The notes below the pieces were generated by a model. It did no database searches and had not been told where the DNA came from. It was given only the letters and a program-made list of their open reading frames with translations. A stretch of 64,000 bases of DNA. Source: Flavobacterium cupriresistens. GTDB lineage: Bacteria > Bacteroidota > Bacteroidia > Flavobacteriales > Flavobacteriaceae. The stretch is from NCBI RefSeq assembly GCF_020911925.1, contig NZ_CP087134.1, positions 5,146,001 through 5,210,000 of the forward strand, written 5' to 3'. The translations under genes and the position numbers were made by a program. Positions 54,582 to 62,751 of the stretch are shown piece after piece (the first letter of the stretch is position 1; each line of letters opens with the position of its first letter).

Positions 54582-55592
54582 ATGGCTCAAAACAAAAATG
54601 CTCTCATCAGATATAAAACGATAGACAAATGCCTGCAAAATTCTTATAGAACCTGGACTTTAGAGGACTTAATGAATGCCTGTTCTGATGCTCTGTATGA
54701 ATATGAAGGAAAAGAAAATCCGGTAAGCAAACGAACCGTGCAGCTCGACATTCAGATGATGCGCAGTGAAAAACTGGGATACAACGCACCAATCGTTGTT
54801 TATGAAAAGAAATATTATAAGTATGAAGAGGATAGCTTTTCTATAACTGATATTCCGCTTACGGAAACCGATATCAATGTGCTCACCGAAACCGTTTCGA
54901 TGCTGAAACAATTTAAAGACTTTTCTTTGTTTAGCGATGTATCGGATATACTGCAACGTTTGGAAGATAAAATTTACGCCGAAAAATCACATACAAAACC
55001 TGTAATTTATCTGGATAAAAATGAAGGACTAAAAGGACTCCATTATCTCGATGAAATTTATCAGGCCATTATTAAAAAAACGGTTTTGGTACTTACCTAT
55101 AAATCATTCAAATCTACAGAAGAAAGCACCTTCAATTTTCATCCTTTTTTATTGAAAGAATTTAACAACCGATGGTTTTTAATTGGAAAACGAAAAGGCT
55201 CTGCTCCCATCACTAATTTAGCTTTGGACAGAATCGTTTCTATAGATTATGATTTTAATCTCCCCTATATCGAAGAAGATTTTGATGCCGAATTATTTTA
55301 TAAAAATGTAATCGGCGTTACCGTAAATACAGGTTCAAGACCCCGAAAAATTGAACTCTGGATAGATGCCATAAATGCGCCCTATGTACTGACAAAACCT
55401 TTACACCAAACACAACGACTTATTAGAGAGAATGAGGACAAAAGTATTATTATACATTTATTCCTTTCACCAAATTATGAAATGGAACGTATACTATTGG
55501 GCTTCGGTGATGGAATTGAAATCATTAGCCCCGAAAATCTCAGAGATCGCATGAAAAGAATACTCGCGAAAGCGTTGCAAAGATACGAGTAG
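54582..55592 (+). CDS. WYL-domain transcriptional regulator
   Basis: 336 residues. The N-terminal winged helix (YKTIDKCLQNSYRTWTLEDLMNAC...VSKRTVQLDIQMMRSE) spans about 8-75. The WYL core is at about 150-235 (VLVLTYKSF...FHPFLLKEFNNRWFLIGKRKG...LALDRIVSI), and the C-terminal extension (RKIELWIDAINAPYVLTKPLH) runs to the end. WYL regulators sense nucleic-acid-type ligands and often control defence or repair loci. Its own promoter has the palindrome that also precedes the RNA ligase, tRNA/RING, HD and MoxR/bpX transcripts, making it the best candidate regulator of all of them. Binding is not shown. Confidence 0.88.
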   Translation: MAQNKNALIRYKTIDKCLQNSYRTWTLEDLMNACSDALYEYEGKENPVSKRTVQLDIQMMRSEKLGYNAPIVVYEKKYYKYEEDSFSITDIPLTETDINVLTETVSMLKQFKDFSLFSDVSDILQRLEDKIYAEKSHTKPVIYLDKNEGLKGLHYLDEIYQAIIKKTVLVLTYKSFKSTEESTFNFHPFLLKEFNNRWFLIGKRKGSAPITNLALDRIVSIDYDFNLPYIEEDFDAELFYKNVIGVTVNTGSRPRKIELWIDAINAPYVLTKPLHQTQRLIRENEDKSIIIHLFLSPNYEMERILLGFGDGIEIISPENLRDRMKRILAKALQRYE

Positions 55593-55632
55593 ATGAAATT
55601 CCAAATTTTTAAATTCCAAATTCCAATTGCTG

Positions 55633-55751
55633 TAGAGACGCACAGCAGTGCGTCTCTACGGGGTGCGTCTCTACGGGGTGCGTCTGTTCGTGGTGCGCCT
55701 GTTCGTGGTGCGTCTGTTCGTGGTGCGCCTGTTCGTGGTATGTCTCTAAAT
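55633..55751. repeat. Palindrome plus 15-bp tandem repeats
   Basis: A copy of the tagagacgcac palindrome (55633-55658) is followed by six perfect-length 15-bp units from 55662 to 55751, consensus ggtgcgtctgttcgt. They seem to have grown from the palindrome's right arm. The remaining DNA to 56015 is AT-rich with no gene seen. Confidence 0.9.
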
Positions 55752-56015
55752 GGTTCATTTGTACGAAACATTTTGCATTTCACAAACAAACATTTTTCAT
55801 TTTACGGAAAACATTTCATCATACAAATTCAATATTTCATAAAAATTACCTTAAATAAAAGAATCATTATTATTTTGAATGCCAAAAACAAATTACAAAC
55901 CAATTAAATTTATTAAAATTCAAAAAAAGAATAGTATATTTCAAATAAAAAACAACCCTAAACCACTCTAATTCAGAGATATTTTTTTATTAACAAAAAA
56001 TTTATCTTAAAATTA

Positions 56016-56047
56016 TATGCATGCATAGTATTTTTTGATTATATTTG
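56016..56047 (+). promoter_or_regulatory. Likely MarR operator and promoter
   Basis: TATGCATGCATA (56016-56027) is a 12-bp perfect palindrome sitting at the -33 region of a TATATTTG -7 element (56040-56047), 18 bp before the MarR ATG. It is a candidate autoregulatory site. Confidence 0.55.
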
Positions 56048-56065
56048 AAATCGATATAGTTACAT

Positions 56066-56524
56066 ATGAAAGACAAAACAATAGATTATATTTTGAGAGC
56101 TACATGGCAAGCCGTATCAAGAATGTACAACGAAGAAGCTGCTAAATACGATGCCACCATGGCCACCGGGTTTGCGCTTTTGAGTATCGACAAAGAAGAA
56201 GGTACGCCTTCAACAGCTCTTGGACCAAGAATGGGAATGGAAGCGACCAGCTTAACCAGGACGCTTAAATCAATGGAAGAGAAAGGTCTTATTGTTCGCA
56301 AAAAAAACCCAACGGACGGTCGCGGTGTCTTAATTTATCTTACCGAATTTGGAAAAGAGAAAAGAGACTTATCCAAAAATACTGTTTTAAAATTTAATGA
56401 AACGGTAAGAAAACATGTTTCTGACGAAAAGATGCAACATTTTATCGAAGTATCAGAAATCATCAATGAATTAATTCAGGATAAAAATATATTTAATCAA
56501 ACGGAAAAACCAGAAAATGAGTAA
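56066..56524 (+). CDS. MarR-family transcriptional regulator
   Basis: A 152-residue winged-helix repressor. The DNA-binding part is ALGPRMGMEATSLTRTLKSMEEKGLIVRKKNPTDGRGVLIYLTEFGKEK, with the wing DGR typical of MarR. It stands 57 bp before and in the same direction as the beta-oxidation genes. It probably regulates them in response to acyl-CoA or fatty acid, as FadR-like MarR proteins do elsewhere. A perfect 12-bp palindrome lies in its own promoter. Confidence 0.9.
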   Translation: MKDKTIDYILRATWQAVSRMYNEEAAKYDATMATGFALLSIDKEEGTPSTALGPRMGMEATSLTRTLKSMEEKGLIVRKKNPTDGRGVLIYLTEFGKEKRDLSKNTVLKFNETVRKHVSDEKMQHFIEVSEIINELIQDKNIFNQTEKPENE

Positions 56525-56581
56525 TCTTAATTCAAATAAGTAAACTCAAATTCAAATAAAAAAACAAAATATTAACTACGT

Positions 56582-58972
56582 ATGAAACGCACAATTAAAA
56601 AAGTCGCTGTAATCGGATCCGGAATTATGGGTTCAGGAATAGCTTGCCATTTTGCTAATATTGGTGTTGAAGTTTTACTGCTTGACATCGTACCGCGCGA
56701 GTTGACAGAAGCTGAAGCTAAAAAAGGATTAACACTTGAAAGCAAAGCAGTTCGTAACCGATTGGTAAACGATCATTTAGCAAACTCCTTAAAATCTAAA
56801 CCCTCTCCTATTTACAGTCAGAAATTCGCAAACCGAATTACGACCGGAAATACGACAGACGATATGGCAAAAATTGCCAACGTAGATTGGATTATTGAGG
56901 TTGTTGTCGAGCGTCTGGATATTAAGAAATTAGTATTCGAACAAATTGAAAAATTCCGTAAACCGGGAACTTTAGTTACTTCTAATACTTCCGGTATTCC
57001 AATTCACTTTATGAGCGAAGGAAGAAGTGAAGATTTTCAACAACACTTCTGTGGGACACACTTTTTTAACCCTGCGCGTTACTTAAAATTATTCGAAATC
57101 ATTCCTGGCCCAAAAACTTCAACTGAAGTATTGGATTTCTTAAATGAGTACGGATCTAAATTCTTAGGAAAAACTTCGGTTGTTGCTAAAGATACTCCGG
57201 CATTTATTGGAAACAGAATTGGTATTTTCGGAATTCAGAGTTTATTCCATTTAGTAAAAGAAATGGGATTAACAATCGAAGAAGTTGATAAATTAACCGG
57301 TCCGGTTATTGGTCGTCCAAAATCAGCTACTTTCCGTACTGTTGACGTTGTTGGTTTAGATACTTTGGTACACGTTGCCAACGGTATTTACGAAAACTGT
57401 CCGAACGACGAACAACACGAATTGTTCAAACTTCCTGATTTCATCAACAAAATGATGGAAAATAATTGGTTGGGAAGCAAAACTGGACAAGGTTTCTACA
57501 AAAAAGTAGACAGAGATATTCTTTCTCTAGACTTAGATACATTAGAATACCGTCCGGCTAAAAAAGCTTCTTTCGCTACTTTAGAATTAACTAAAACTAT
57601 CGATAAACCAATCAATCGTTTTAAAGTTCTGGTAAAAGGAAAAGACAAAGCAGGAGAATTCTACCGTAAGAGTTTCGCCGGAATGTTTGCTTATGTGTCA
57701 AACAGAATTCCTGAAATCTCAGACGAATTATACAAAATAGACGACGCCATGAAAGCTGGTTTTGGATGGGAAAATGGTCCATTCGAAATTTGGGATGCCA
57801 TTGGTGTTGCCAACGGAATCGAAATCATGAAAGCAGAAGGTTTAGCACCTGCTGCATGGGTTACTGAAATGTTAGCGTCAGGAAGTGAAAGTTTCTACTC
57901 TGTAAAAGAAGGAGCCACTTATTTCTACAACATTCCAACAAAATCTCAAGTAAAAGTTCCTGGACAAGATTCATTCATTATCCTAAACAACATTCGCGAA
58001 AGCAAAAAAGTTTGGAGTAACAGTGGTGCAATTATCCAAGATTTAGGAGATGGAATTTTGAACTTAGAATTCCAATCTAAAATGAATACCATTGGTGGTG
58101 ATGTACTTGCTGCTATCAATAAAGCAATCGACTTATCTGAAAAAGAATACCAAGGTTTAGTAATTGGTAACCAAGCAGCGAATTTCTCTGTTGGTGCTAA
58201 TATCGGTATGATTTTCATGATGGCGGTTGAACAAGAATACGACGAATTAAACATGGCGATCAAATTATTCCAGGATACTATGATGCGTGTACGTTACTCT
58301 TCAATTCCCGTAATTGTGGCACCTCACGGTATGACTTTTGGAGGTGGATGCGAAATGAGCTTACATGCTGATAAAGTCGTAGCTGCTGCTGAAACTTACA
58401 TGGGATTAGTTGAATTCGGAGTTGGGGTACTTCCTGGTGGTGGTGGATCTAAAGAAATGGCTTTAAGAGCTTCTGATTTATTCCGCAAAAACGATGTGGA
58501 ATTAAATGTTCTTCAAGAATATTTCTTAACGATCGCTATGGCTAAAGTTTCAACTTCAGGTTATGAAGCTTTTGACACTGGACTTTTACAACACGGTAAA
58601 GATATCATTGTAGTAAACAAAGACCGTCAGATTGCTGAAGCCAAAAAGCATGCTTTGTTAATGGCAGAAGCAGGTTATACACAACCGATCAGAAGAACTG
58701 ATGTGAAAGTATTAGGAAAACAAGCTCTTGGAATGTTCTTAGTTGGAACAGACCAAATGGAAGCCGGTAAATATATTTCTGAGCACGATAAGAAAATCGC
58801 AAACAAACTGGCTTACGTTATGGCTGGTGGTGATTTATCTGAAGCAACATTAGTATCTGAACAATATTTGTTAGATATCGAACGTGAAGCTTTCTTATCT
58901 CTTTGTACAGAGAGAAAAACATTGGAAAGAATTCAATACATGTTAACTAAAGGGAAACCACTTCGTAATTAG
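56582..58972 (+). CDS. 3-hydroxyacyl-CoA dehydrogenase / enoyl-CoA hydratase fusion
   Basis: A 796-residue bifunctional beta-oxidation enzyme. The N-terminal NAD-binding domain starts KKVAVIGSGIMGSGIACHFAN, and the dehydrogenase catalytic region GTHFFNPARYLKLFEII follows. A second 3HCDH C-terminal domain lies near 370-450. The crotonase domain is C-terminal, about 490-700 (GLVIGNQAANFSVGANIG, PHGMTFGGGCEMSLHADKVVAAAETYMGLVEFGVGVLPGGGG with the oxyanion glycines and catalytic glutamates). The order is the reverse of FadB. It is the first enzyme gene behind the MarR regulator. Confidence 0.93.
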   Translation: MKRTIKKVAVIGSGIMGSGIACHFANIGVEVLLLDIVPRELTEAEAKKGLTLESKAVRNRLVNDHLANSLKSKPSPIYSQKFANRITTGNTTDDMAKIANVDWIIEVVVERLDIKKLVFEQIEKFRKPGTLVTSNTSGIPIHFMSEGRSEDFQQHFCGTHFFNPARYLKLFEIIPGPKTSTEVLDFLNEYGSKFLGKTSVVAKDTPAFIGNRIGIFGIQSLFHLVKEMGLTIEEVDKLTGPVIGRPKSATFRTVDVVGLDTLVHVANGIYENCPNDEQHELFKLPDFINKMMENNWLGSKTGQGFYKKVDRDILSLDLDTLEYRPAKKASFATLELTKTIDKPINRFKVLVKGKDKAGEFYRKSFAGMFAYVSNRIPEISDELYKIDDAMKAGFGWENGPFEIWDAIGVANGIEIMKAEGLAPAAWVTEMLASGSESFYSVKEGATYFYNIPTKSQVKVPGQDSFIILNNIRESKKVWSNSGAIIQDLGDGILNLEFQSKMNTIGGDVLAAINKAIDLSEKEYQGLVIGNQAANFSVGANIGMIFMMAVEQEYDELNMAIKLFQDTMMRVRYSSIPVIVAPHGMTFGGGCEMSLHADKVVAAAETYMGLVEFGVGVLPGGGGSKEMALRASDLFRKNDVELNVLQEYFLTIAMAKVSTSGYEAFDTGLLQHGKDIIVVNKDRQIAEAKKHALLMAEAGYTQPIRRTDVKVLGKQALGMFLVGTDQMEAGKYISEHDKKIANKLAYVMAGGDLSEATLVSEQYLLDIEREAFLSLCTERKTLERIQYMLTKGKPLRN

Positions 58973-59060
58973 AAAATAGAACAAGGAGAAAAGAATATAG
59001 ATTTCAGACAACAGTCTATTCTCTATACTCTATTTTCTATACTCTTAAAAAACAAATCAA

Positions 59061-60242
59061 ATGAAAACAGCATATATCGTTAAAGCTTACCGTACTGCGG
59101 TAGGAAAAGCACCAAAAGGGGTTTTTAGATTTAAAAGACCTGATGAATTAGCTGCAGAAACCATTCAGTTTATGATGGACGAACTGCCTGATTTTGACAA
59201 AAAACGTATCGATGACGTTATGGTAGGAAATGCCATGCCGGAAGCAGAACAAGGACTAAACGTTGGACGTTTGATCTCTTTAATGGGATTAAAAGTAGAA
59301 GATGTTCCTGGTGTAACTGTAAACCGTTACTGTGCCTCCGGATTAGAAACTATCGGAATGGCTACTGCTAAAATTCAATCGGGAATGGCTGATTGTATTA
59401 TTGCAGGTGGTGCAGAAAGCATGAGTTTTATTCCAATGGGAGGTTACAAACCAACTCCGGATTATAAAGTAGCGGCTGCAGGTCATGAAGATTATTACTG
59501 GGGAATGGGTTTAACTGCTGAGGCGGTTGCCAACCAATATAAAATCTCAAGAGAAGATCAGGATGAGTTTGCTTACAATTCTCATATGAAAGCTTTAAAA
59601 GCACAGGCAGAAGGAAAATTTGACAAACAAATCGTTCCAATTACTGTTGAGCAGACTTTCATTAACGAAAATGGTAAAAAAGAAACAAAATCATACGTAG
59701 TAAAACAAGACGAAGGTCCAAGAGCCGGAACATCTGTTGCTGCATTATCAGGACTAAGACCTGTTTTTGCTGCTGACGGAAGTGTAACTGCCGGTAACTC
59801 TTCTCAAATGAGTGACGGAGCTGCTTTTGTTTTAATCATGAGTGAGGATATGGTGAAAGAATTAAATCTTGAGCCAATCGCCAGATTAGTAAACTTCGCT
59901 TCTTCAGGTGTTGAGCCTAGAATTATGGGTATCGGTCCGGTAAAAGCAATTCCAAAAGCATTAAAACAAGCTGGATTGACTTTGAACGATATCGAATTAA
60001 TTGAATTAAACGAAGCGTTTGCTTCTCAAGCTTTAGCAGTTACTCGTGAATTAAATATTAATCCAGAGATCATCAATGTCAATGGAGGTGCGATTTCTTT
60101 AGGACATCCGCTAGGTTGTACAGGAGCGAAACTTTCTGTTCAGTTATTTGATGAAATGAAACGCAGAGGTAACAAATACGGAATCGTAAGTATGTGTGTT
60201 GGAACTGGGCAAGGTTCTGCGGGGATTTACGAGGTATTATAA
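59061..60242 (+). CDS. Acetyl-CoA C-acyltransferase (thiolase)
   Basis: A 393-residue thiolase performing the last step of beta-oxidation. The acyl-accepting Cys91 lies in VNRYCASGLETIGMA, the His in NVNGGAISLGHPLGCTGAK, and the deprotonating Cys in SMCVGTGQGSAGI. Full length. It lies 88 bp after the dehydrogenase/hydratase gene and before acyl-CoA dehydrogenase, with a MITE-like repeat in the next gap. Confidence 0.94.
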   Translation: MKTAYIVKAYRTAVGKAPKGVFRFKRPDELAAETIQFMMDELPDFDKKRIDDVMVGNAMPEAEQGLNVGRLISLMGLKVEDVPGVTVNRYCASGLETIGMATAKIQSGMADCIIAGGAESMSFIPMGGYKPTPDYKVAAAGHEDYYWGMGLTAEAVANQYKISREDQDEFAYNSHMKALKAQAEGKFDKQIVPITVEQTFINENGKKETKSYVVKQDEGPRAGTSVAALSGLRPVFAADGSVTAGNSSQMSDGAAFVLIMSEDMVKELNLEPIARLVNFASSGVEPRIMGIGPVKAIPKALKQAGLTLNDIELIELNEAFASQALAVTRELNINPEIINVNGGAISLGHPLGCTGAKLSVQLFDEMKRRGNKYGIVSMCVGTGQGSAGIYEVL

Positions 60243-60259
60243 GATAGTATTCGCAAACT

Positions 60260-60361
60260 TTGTCATTCTGAGGAACGAAGAATCTTCGTAAGTAACTCCA
60301 TAAAGATTGATAATCGGTACGGATAATTGTCGCGGAGATTCCTCCTTCGTCGGAATGACAA
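60260..60361. repeat. MITE-like element between thiolase and acyl-CoA dehydrogenase genes
   Basis: ttgtcattctgaggaacgaa at the left and cttcgtcggaatgacaa at the right are inverted ends of a 102-bp unit, the same family as 31100-31191. It can fold when transcribed within the operon and might tune mRNA stability. Confidence 0.7.
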
Positions 60362-60407
60362 TATTGAGAATAATCAGAAACAAAAAACATACAAAAAAAC
60401 ATAAGCA

Positions 60408-62213
60408 ATGGCAGATACTATCGAAAAAAACGTAACCCGTGGTGGTCAGTTTTTAGTTAAAGAAACAAAATGCGAGGATGTCTTCACACCGGAAGATTTC
60501 TCGGAAGAGCAGTTAATGATGCGTGATTCTGTAAAAGAGTTCGTAGACAAAGAATTATGGGCACATAAAGATCGTTTCGAAAAGAAAGATTATGCATACA
60601 CTGAATCTTCTATGCGTAAAGCGGGTGAACTTGGACTTCTTGGAGTTGCAGTTCCGGAAGAATACGGTGGATTAGGAATGGGATTTGTTTCTACTATGTT
60701 AGTTTGTGACTACATTTCAGGAGCTACAGGTTCTTTCTCAACTGCCTTTGGTGCTCATACAGGAATTGGAACTATGCCAATTACCCTTTATGGTACAGAA
60801 GAACAAAAGAAAAAATACGTTCCTAAATTAGCCTCTGGAGAATGGTTTGGAGCTTATTGTTTGACTGAGCCGGGTGCAGGATCTGATGCTAACTCAGGAA
60901 AAACAAAAGCTGTTTTATCTGAAGACGGAAAATACTACTCGATCACAGGACAAAAAATGTGGATTTCGAATGCAGGTTTCTGCAGCGTATTTATTGTTTT
61001 TGCTCGTATTGGAGATGATAAAAATATTACAGGTTTCATCGTTGAAAATGATCCGGCTAACGGAATTTCAATGAATGAAGAAGAACATAAATTAGGAATC
61101 CGTGCTTCTTCTACACGTCAGGTTTTCTTCAACGATACAAAAGTACCGGTTGAAAACATGTTGTCTGAAAGAGGAAACGGTTTCAAAATTGCAATGAATG
61201 CTTTGAATGTTGGTCGTATTAAATTGGCTGCAGCTTGTTTAGATGCACAACGTAGAGTTACGGCAAATGCTGTAAAATATTCAAACGAAAGAATTCAGTT
61301 TAATACTGCAATTTCAAGCTTTGGAGCAATTCGTGCTAAATTAGCTGAAATGGCTACTAACGCTTATGCAGGCGAAAGTGCTTCTTACAGAGCTGCAAAA
61401 GATATCGAAGACAGAATTGCTGCCCGTGAAGCGGAAGGAACTTCTCACCAGGAAGCTGAATTAAAAGGTGTTGAAGAATATGCTATCGAATGTTCAATCT
61501 TGAAAGTAGCAGTTTCTGAAGACGTACAAGCTTGCGCTGACGAAGGAATTCAGATTTTTGGTGGAATGGGATTCTCTGAAGACACTCCAATGGAAAGTGC
61601 CTGGAGAGATGCCCGTATCGCTAGAATCTACGAAGGAACAAACGAAATTAACAGAATGCTTTCTGTTGGTATGTTGATCAAAAAAGCTATGAAAGGTCAC
61701 GTTGATTTATTAGGACCAGCTATGAAAGTTTCTGAAGAATTAATGGGAATCCCATCTTTTGATACTCCTGATTTTTCTGAATTATTTGCTGAAGAAAAAT
61801 TAATCATCGCCAACCTGAAAAAAGTTTTCTTAATGGTTGCCGGAAGTGCTGTTCAAAAATACGGTCCGGATTTAGATTCACACCAACAATTATTGATGGC
61901 AGCTTCTAATATCTTAATCGAAGTTTACATGGCTGAAAGTACTATTTTAAGAACTGAAAAATTAGCCAAAAAAGAGGGTGAAGCTAAAGTTCAAGAGCAA
62001 ATTGCAATGGCAAAATTATACTTGTACAAAGCAGTAGACATCGTAAACTTAAACGGAAAAGAAGGAATCATTTCTTTTGCTGAAGGTGACGAACAACGTA
62101 TGATGTTAATGGGACTTAAACGTTTCACAAAATATACAAACAATCCAAATGTAGTAGCTTTGAGAGAGGTTATTACTTCTAAATTAGTTGCAGAGAACGA
62201 TTACTGCTTCTAA
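60408..62213 (+). CDS. Acyl-CoA dehydrogenase (VLCAD-like length)
   Basis: 601 residues, FAD enzyme for the first beta-oxidation step. Shown by AYCLTEPGAGSDANSGKTKA, QKMWISNAGFCSVFIVFARI, IRASSTRQVFFNDTKVP, the DEGIQIFGGMGFSEDTPMES segment and YEGTNEINRML. The C-terminal ~180-residue extension beyond the usual 380-residue core resembles the very-long-chain enzymes. It is last in the MarR/beta-oxidation operon, followed by a strong terminator. Confidence 0.93.
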   Translation: MADTIEKNVTRGGQFLVKETKCEDVFTPEDFSEEQLMMRDSVKEFVDKELWAHKDRFEKKDYAYTESSMRKAGELGLLGVAVPEEYGGLGMGFVSTMLVCDYISGATGSFSTAFGAHTGIGTMPITLYGTEEQKKKYVPKLASGEWFGAYCLTEPGAGSDANSGKTKAVLSEDGKYYSITGQKMWISNAGFCSVFIVFARIGDDKNITGFIVENDPANGISMNEEEHKLGIRASSTRQVFFNDTKVPVENMLSERGNGFKIAMNALNVGRIKLAAACLDAQRRVTANAVKYSNERIQFNTAISSFGAIRAKLAEMATNAYAGESASYRAAKDIEDRIAAREAEGTSHQEAELKGVEEYAIECSILKVAVSEDVQACADEGIQIFGGMGFSEDTPMESAWRDARIARIYEGTNEINRMLSVGMLIKKAMKGHVDLLGPAMKVSEELMGIPSFDTPDFSELFAEEKLIIANLKKVFLMVAGSAVQKYGPDLDSHQQLLMAASNILIEVYMAESTILRTEKLAKKEGEAKVQEQIAMAKLYLYKAVDIVNLNGKEGIISFAEGDEQRMMLMGLKRFTKYTNNPNVVALREVITSKLVAENDYCF

Positions 62214-62245
62214 TATAAAAATAGTTTTTAGCTTTTAATTTGTTT

Positions 62246-62286
62246 AAACCCGCACTTGTCCGAAACAGTGCGGGTTTATTTTTTTG
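62246..62286 (+). terminator. Terminator of the beta-oxidation operon
   Basis: 10-bp stem aaacccgcac/gtgcgggttt with a 12-nt loop and a following T-run. Confidence 0.88.
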
Positions 62287-62751
62287 ATCTTTTGCCACCA
62301 ATTGCACCAATTTACATGAATTATTTCTTTGCTAAAGATTCCTATAAAGGGCGTTTAGTACTTTCCCAAGGAGCCGCTAACTTCGCAGGCTTATAAGCAA
62401 AAAAAATGCCACAGATTAAAGGATTACAATGATTAAATAATCTGTGCAAATCTTTTTAATCAGTGGCAAAAAAAATTGGTGCCAATTGGTGAAATTCCCA
62501 ACAAAAACATAGCTAAGTACCTGTTTAAATTTTAATACAAAGAATTTTAAATCCGTTTTAATCTGCGTCTTCGTGATAACGAATCTGTTCAATCCGTGTG
62601 CAAAGATTATGCAGAATTGGAAACGGATTATACGGATTTGCAATAGCAAAAACGCTGATAAAAACGGGTTTCTCTTTTTCTTATTAAACTCAATACTATT
62701 TGTGTTTCATTTTTACTGCTGTACATTTTTTAACTTGAGTTTTATTTTTTT
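62287..62751. repeat. Gene-free interval with dispersed repeats
   Basis: 62550-62600 (aatccgttttaatctgcgtc, ttcgtgataacgaatctg) and 62618-62642 (gaaacggattatacggattt) belong to the same repeat family as 15911-16006 and 30889-30990. No coding or RNA gene was seen. Confidence 0.5.

Noticed and set aside
55593..55907. Protein-coding gene of 104 codons with RGASV repeats
   Set aside because: Its sequence is entirely explained by the palindrome and 15-bp tandem repeats followed by AT-rich DNA; no promoter or family similarity.
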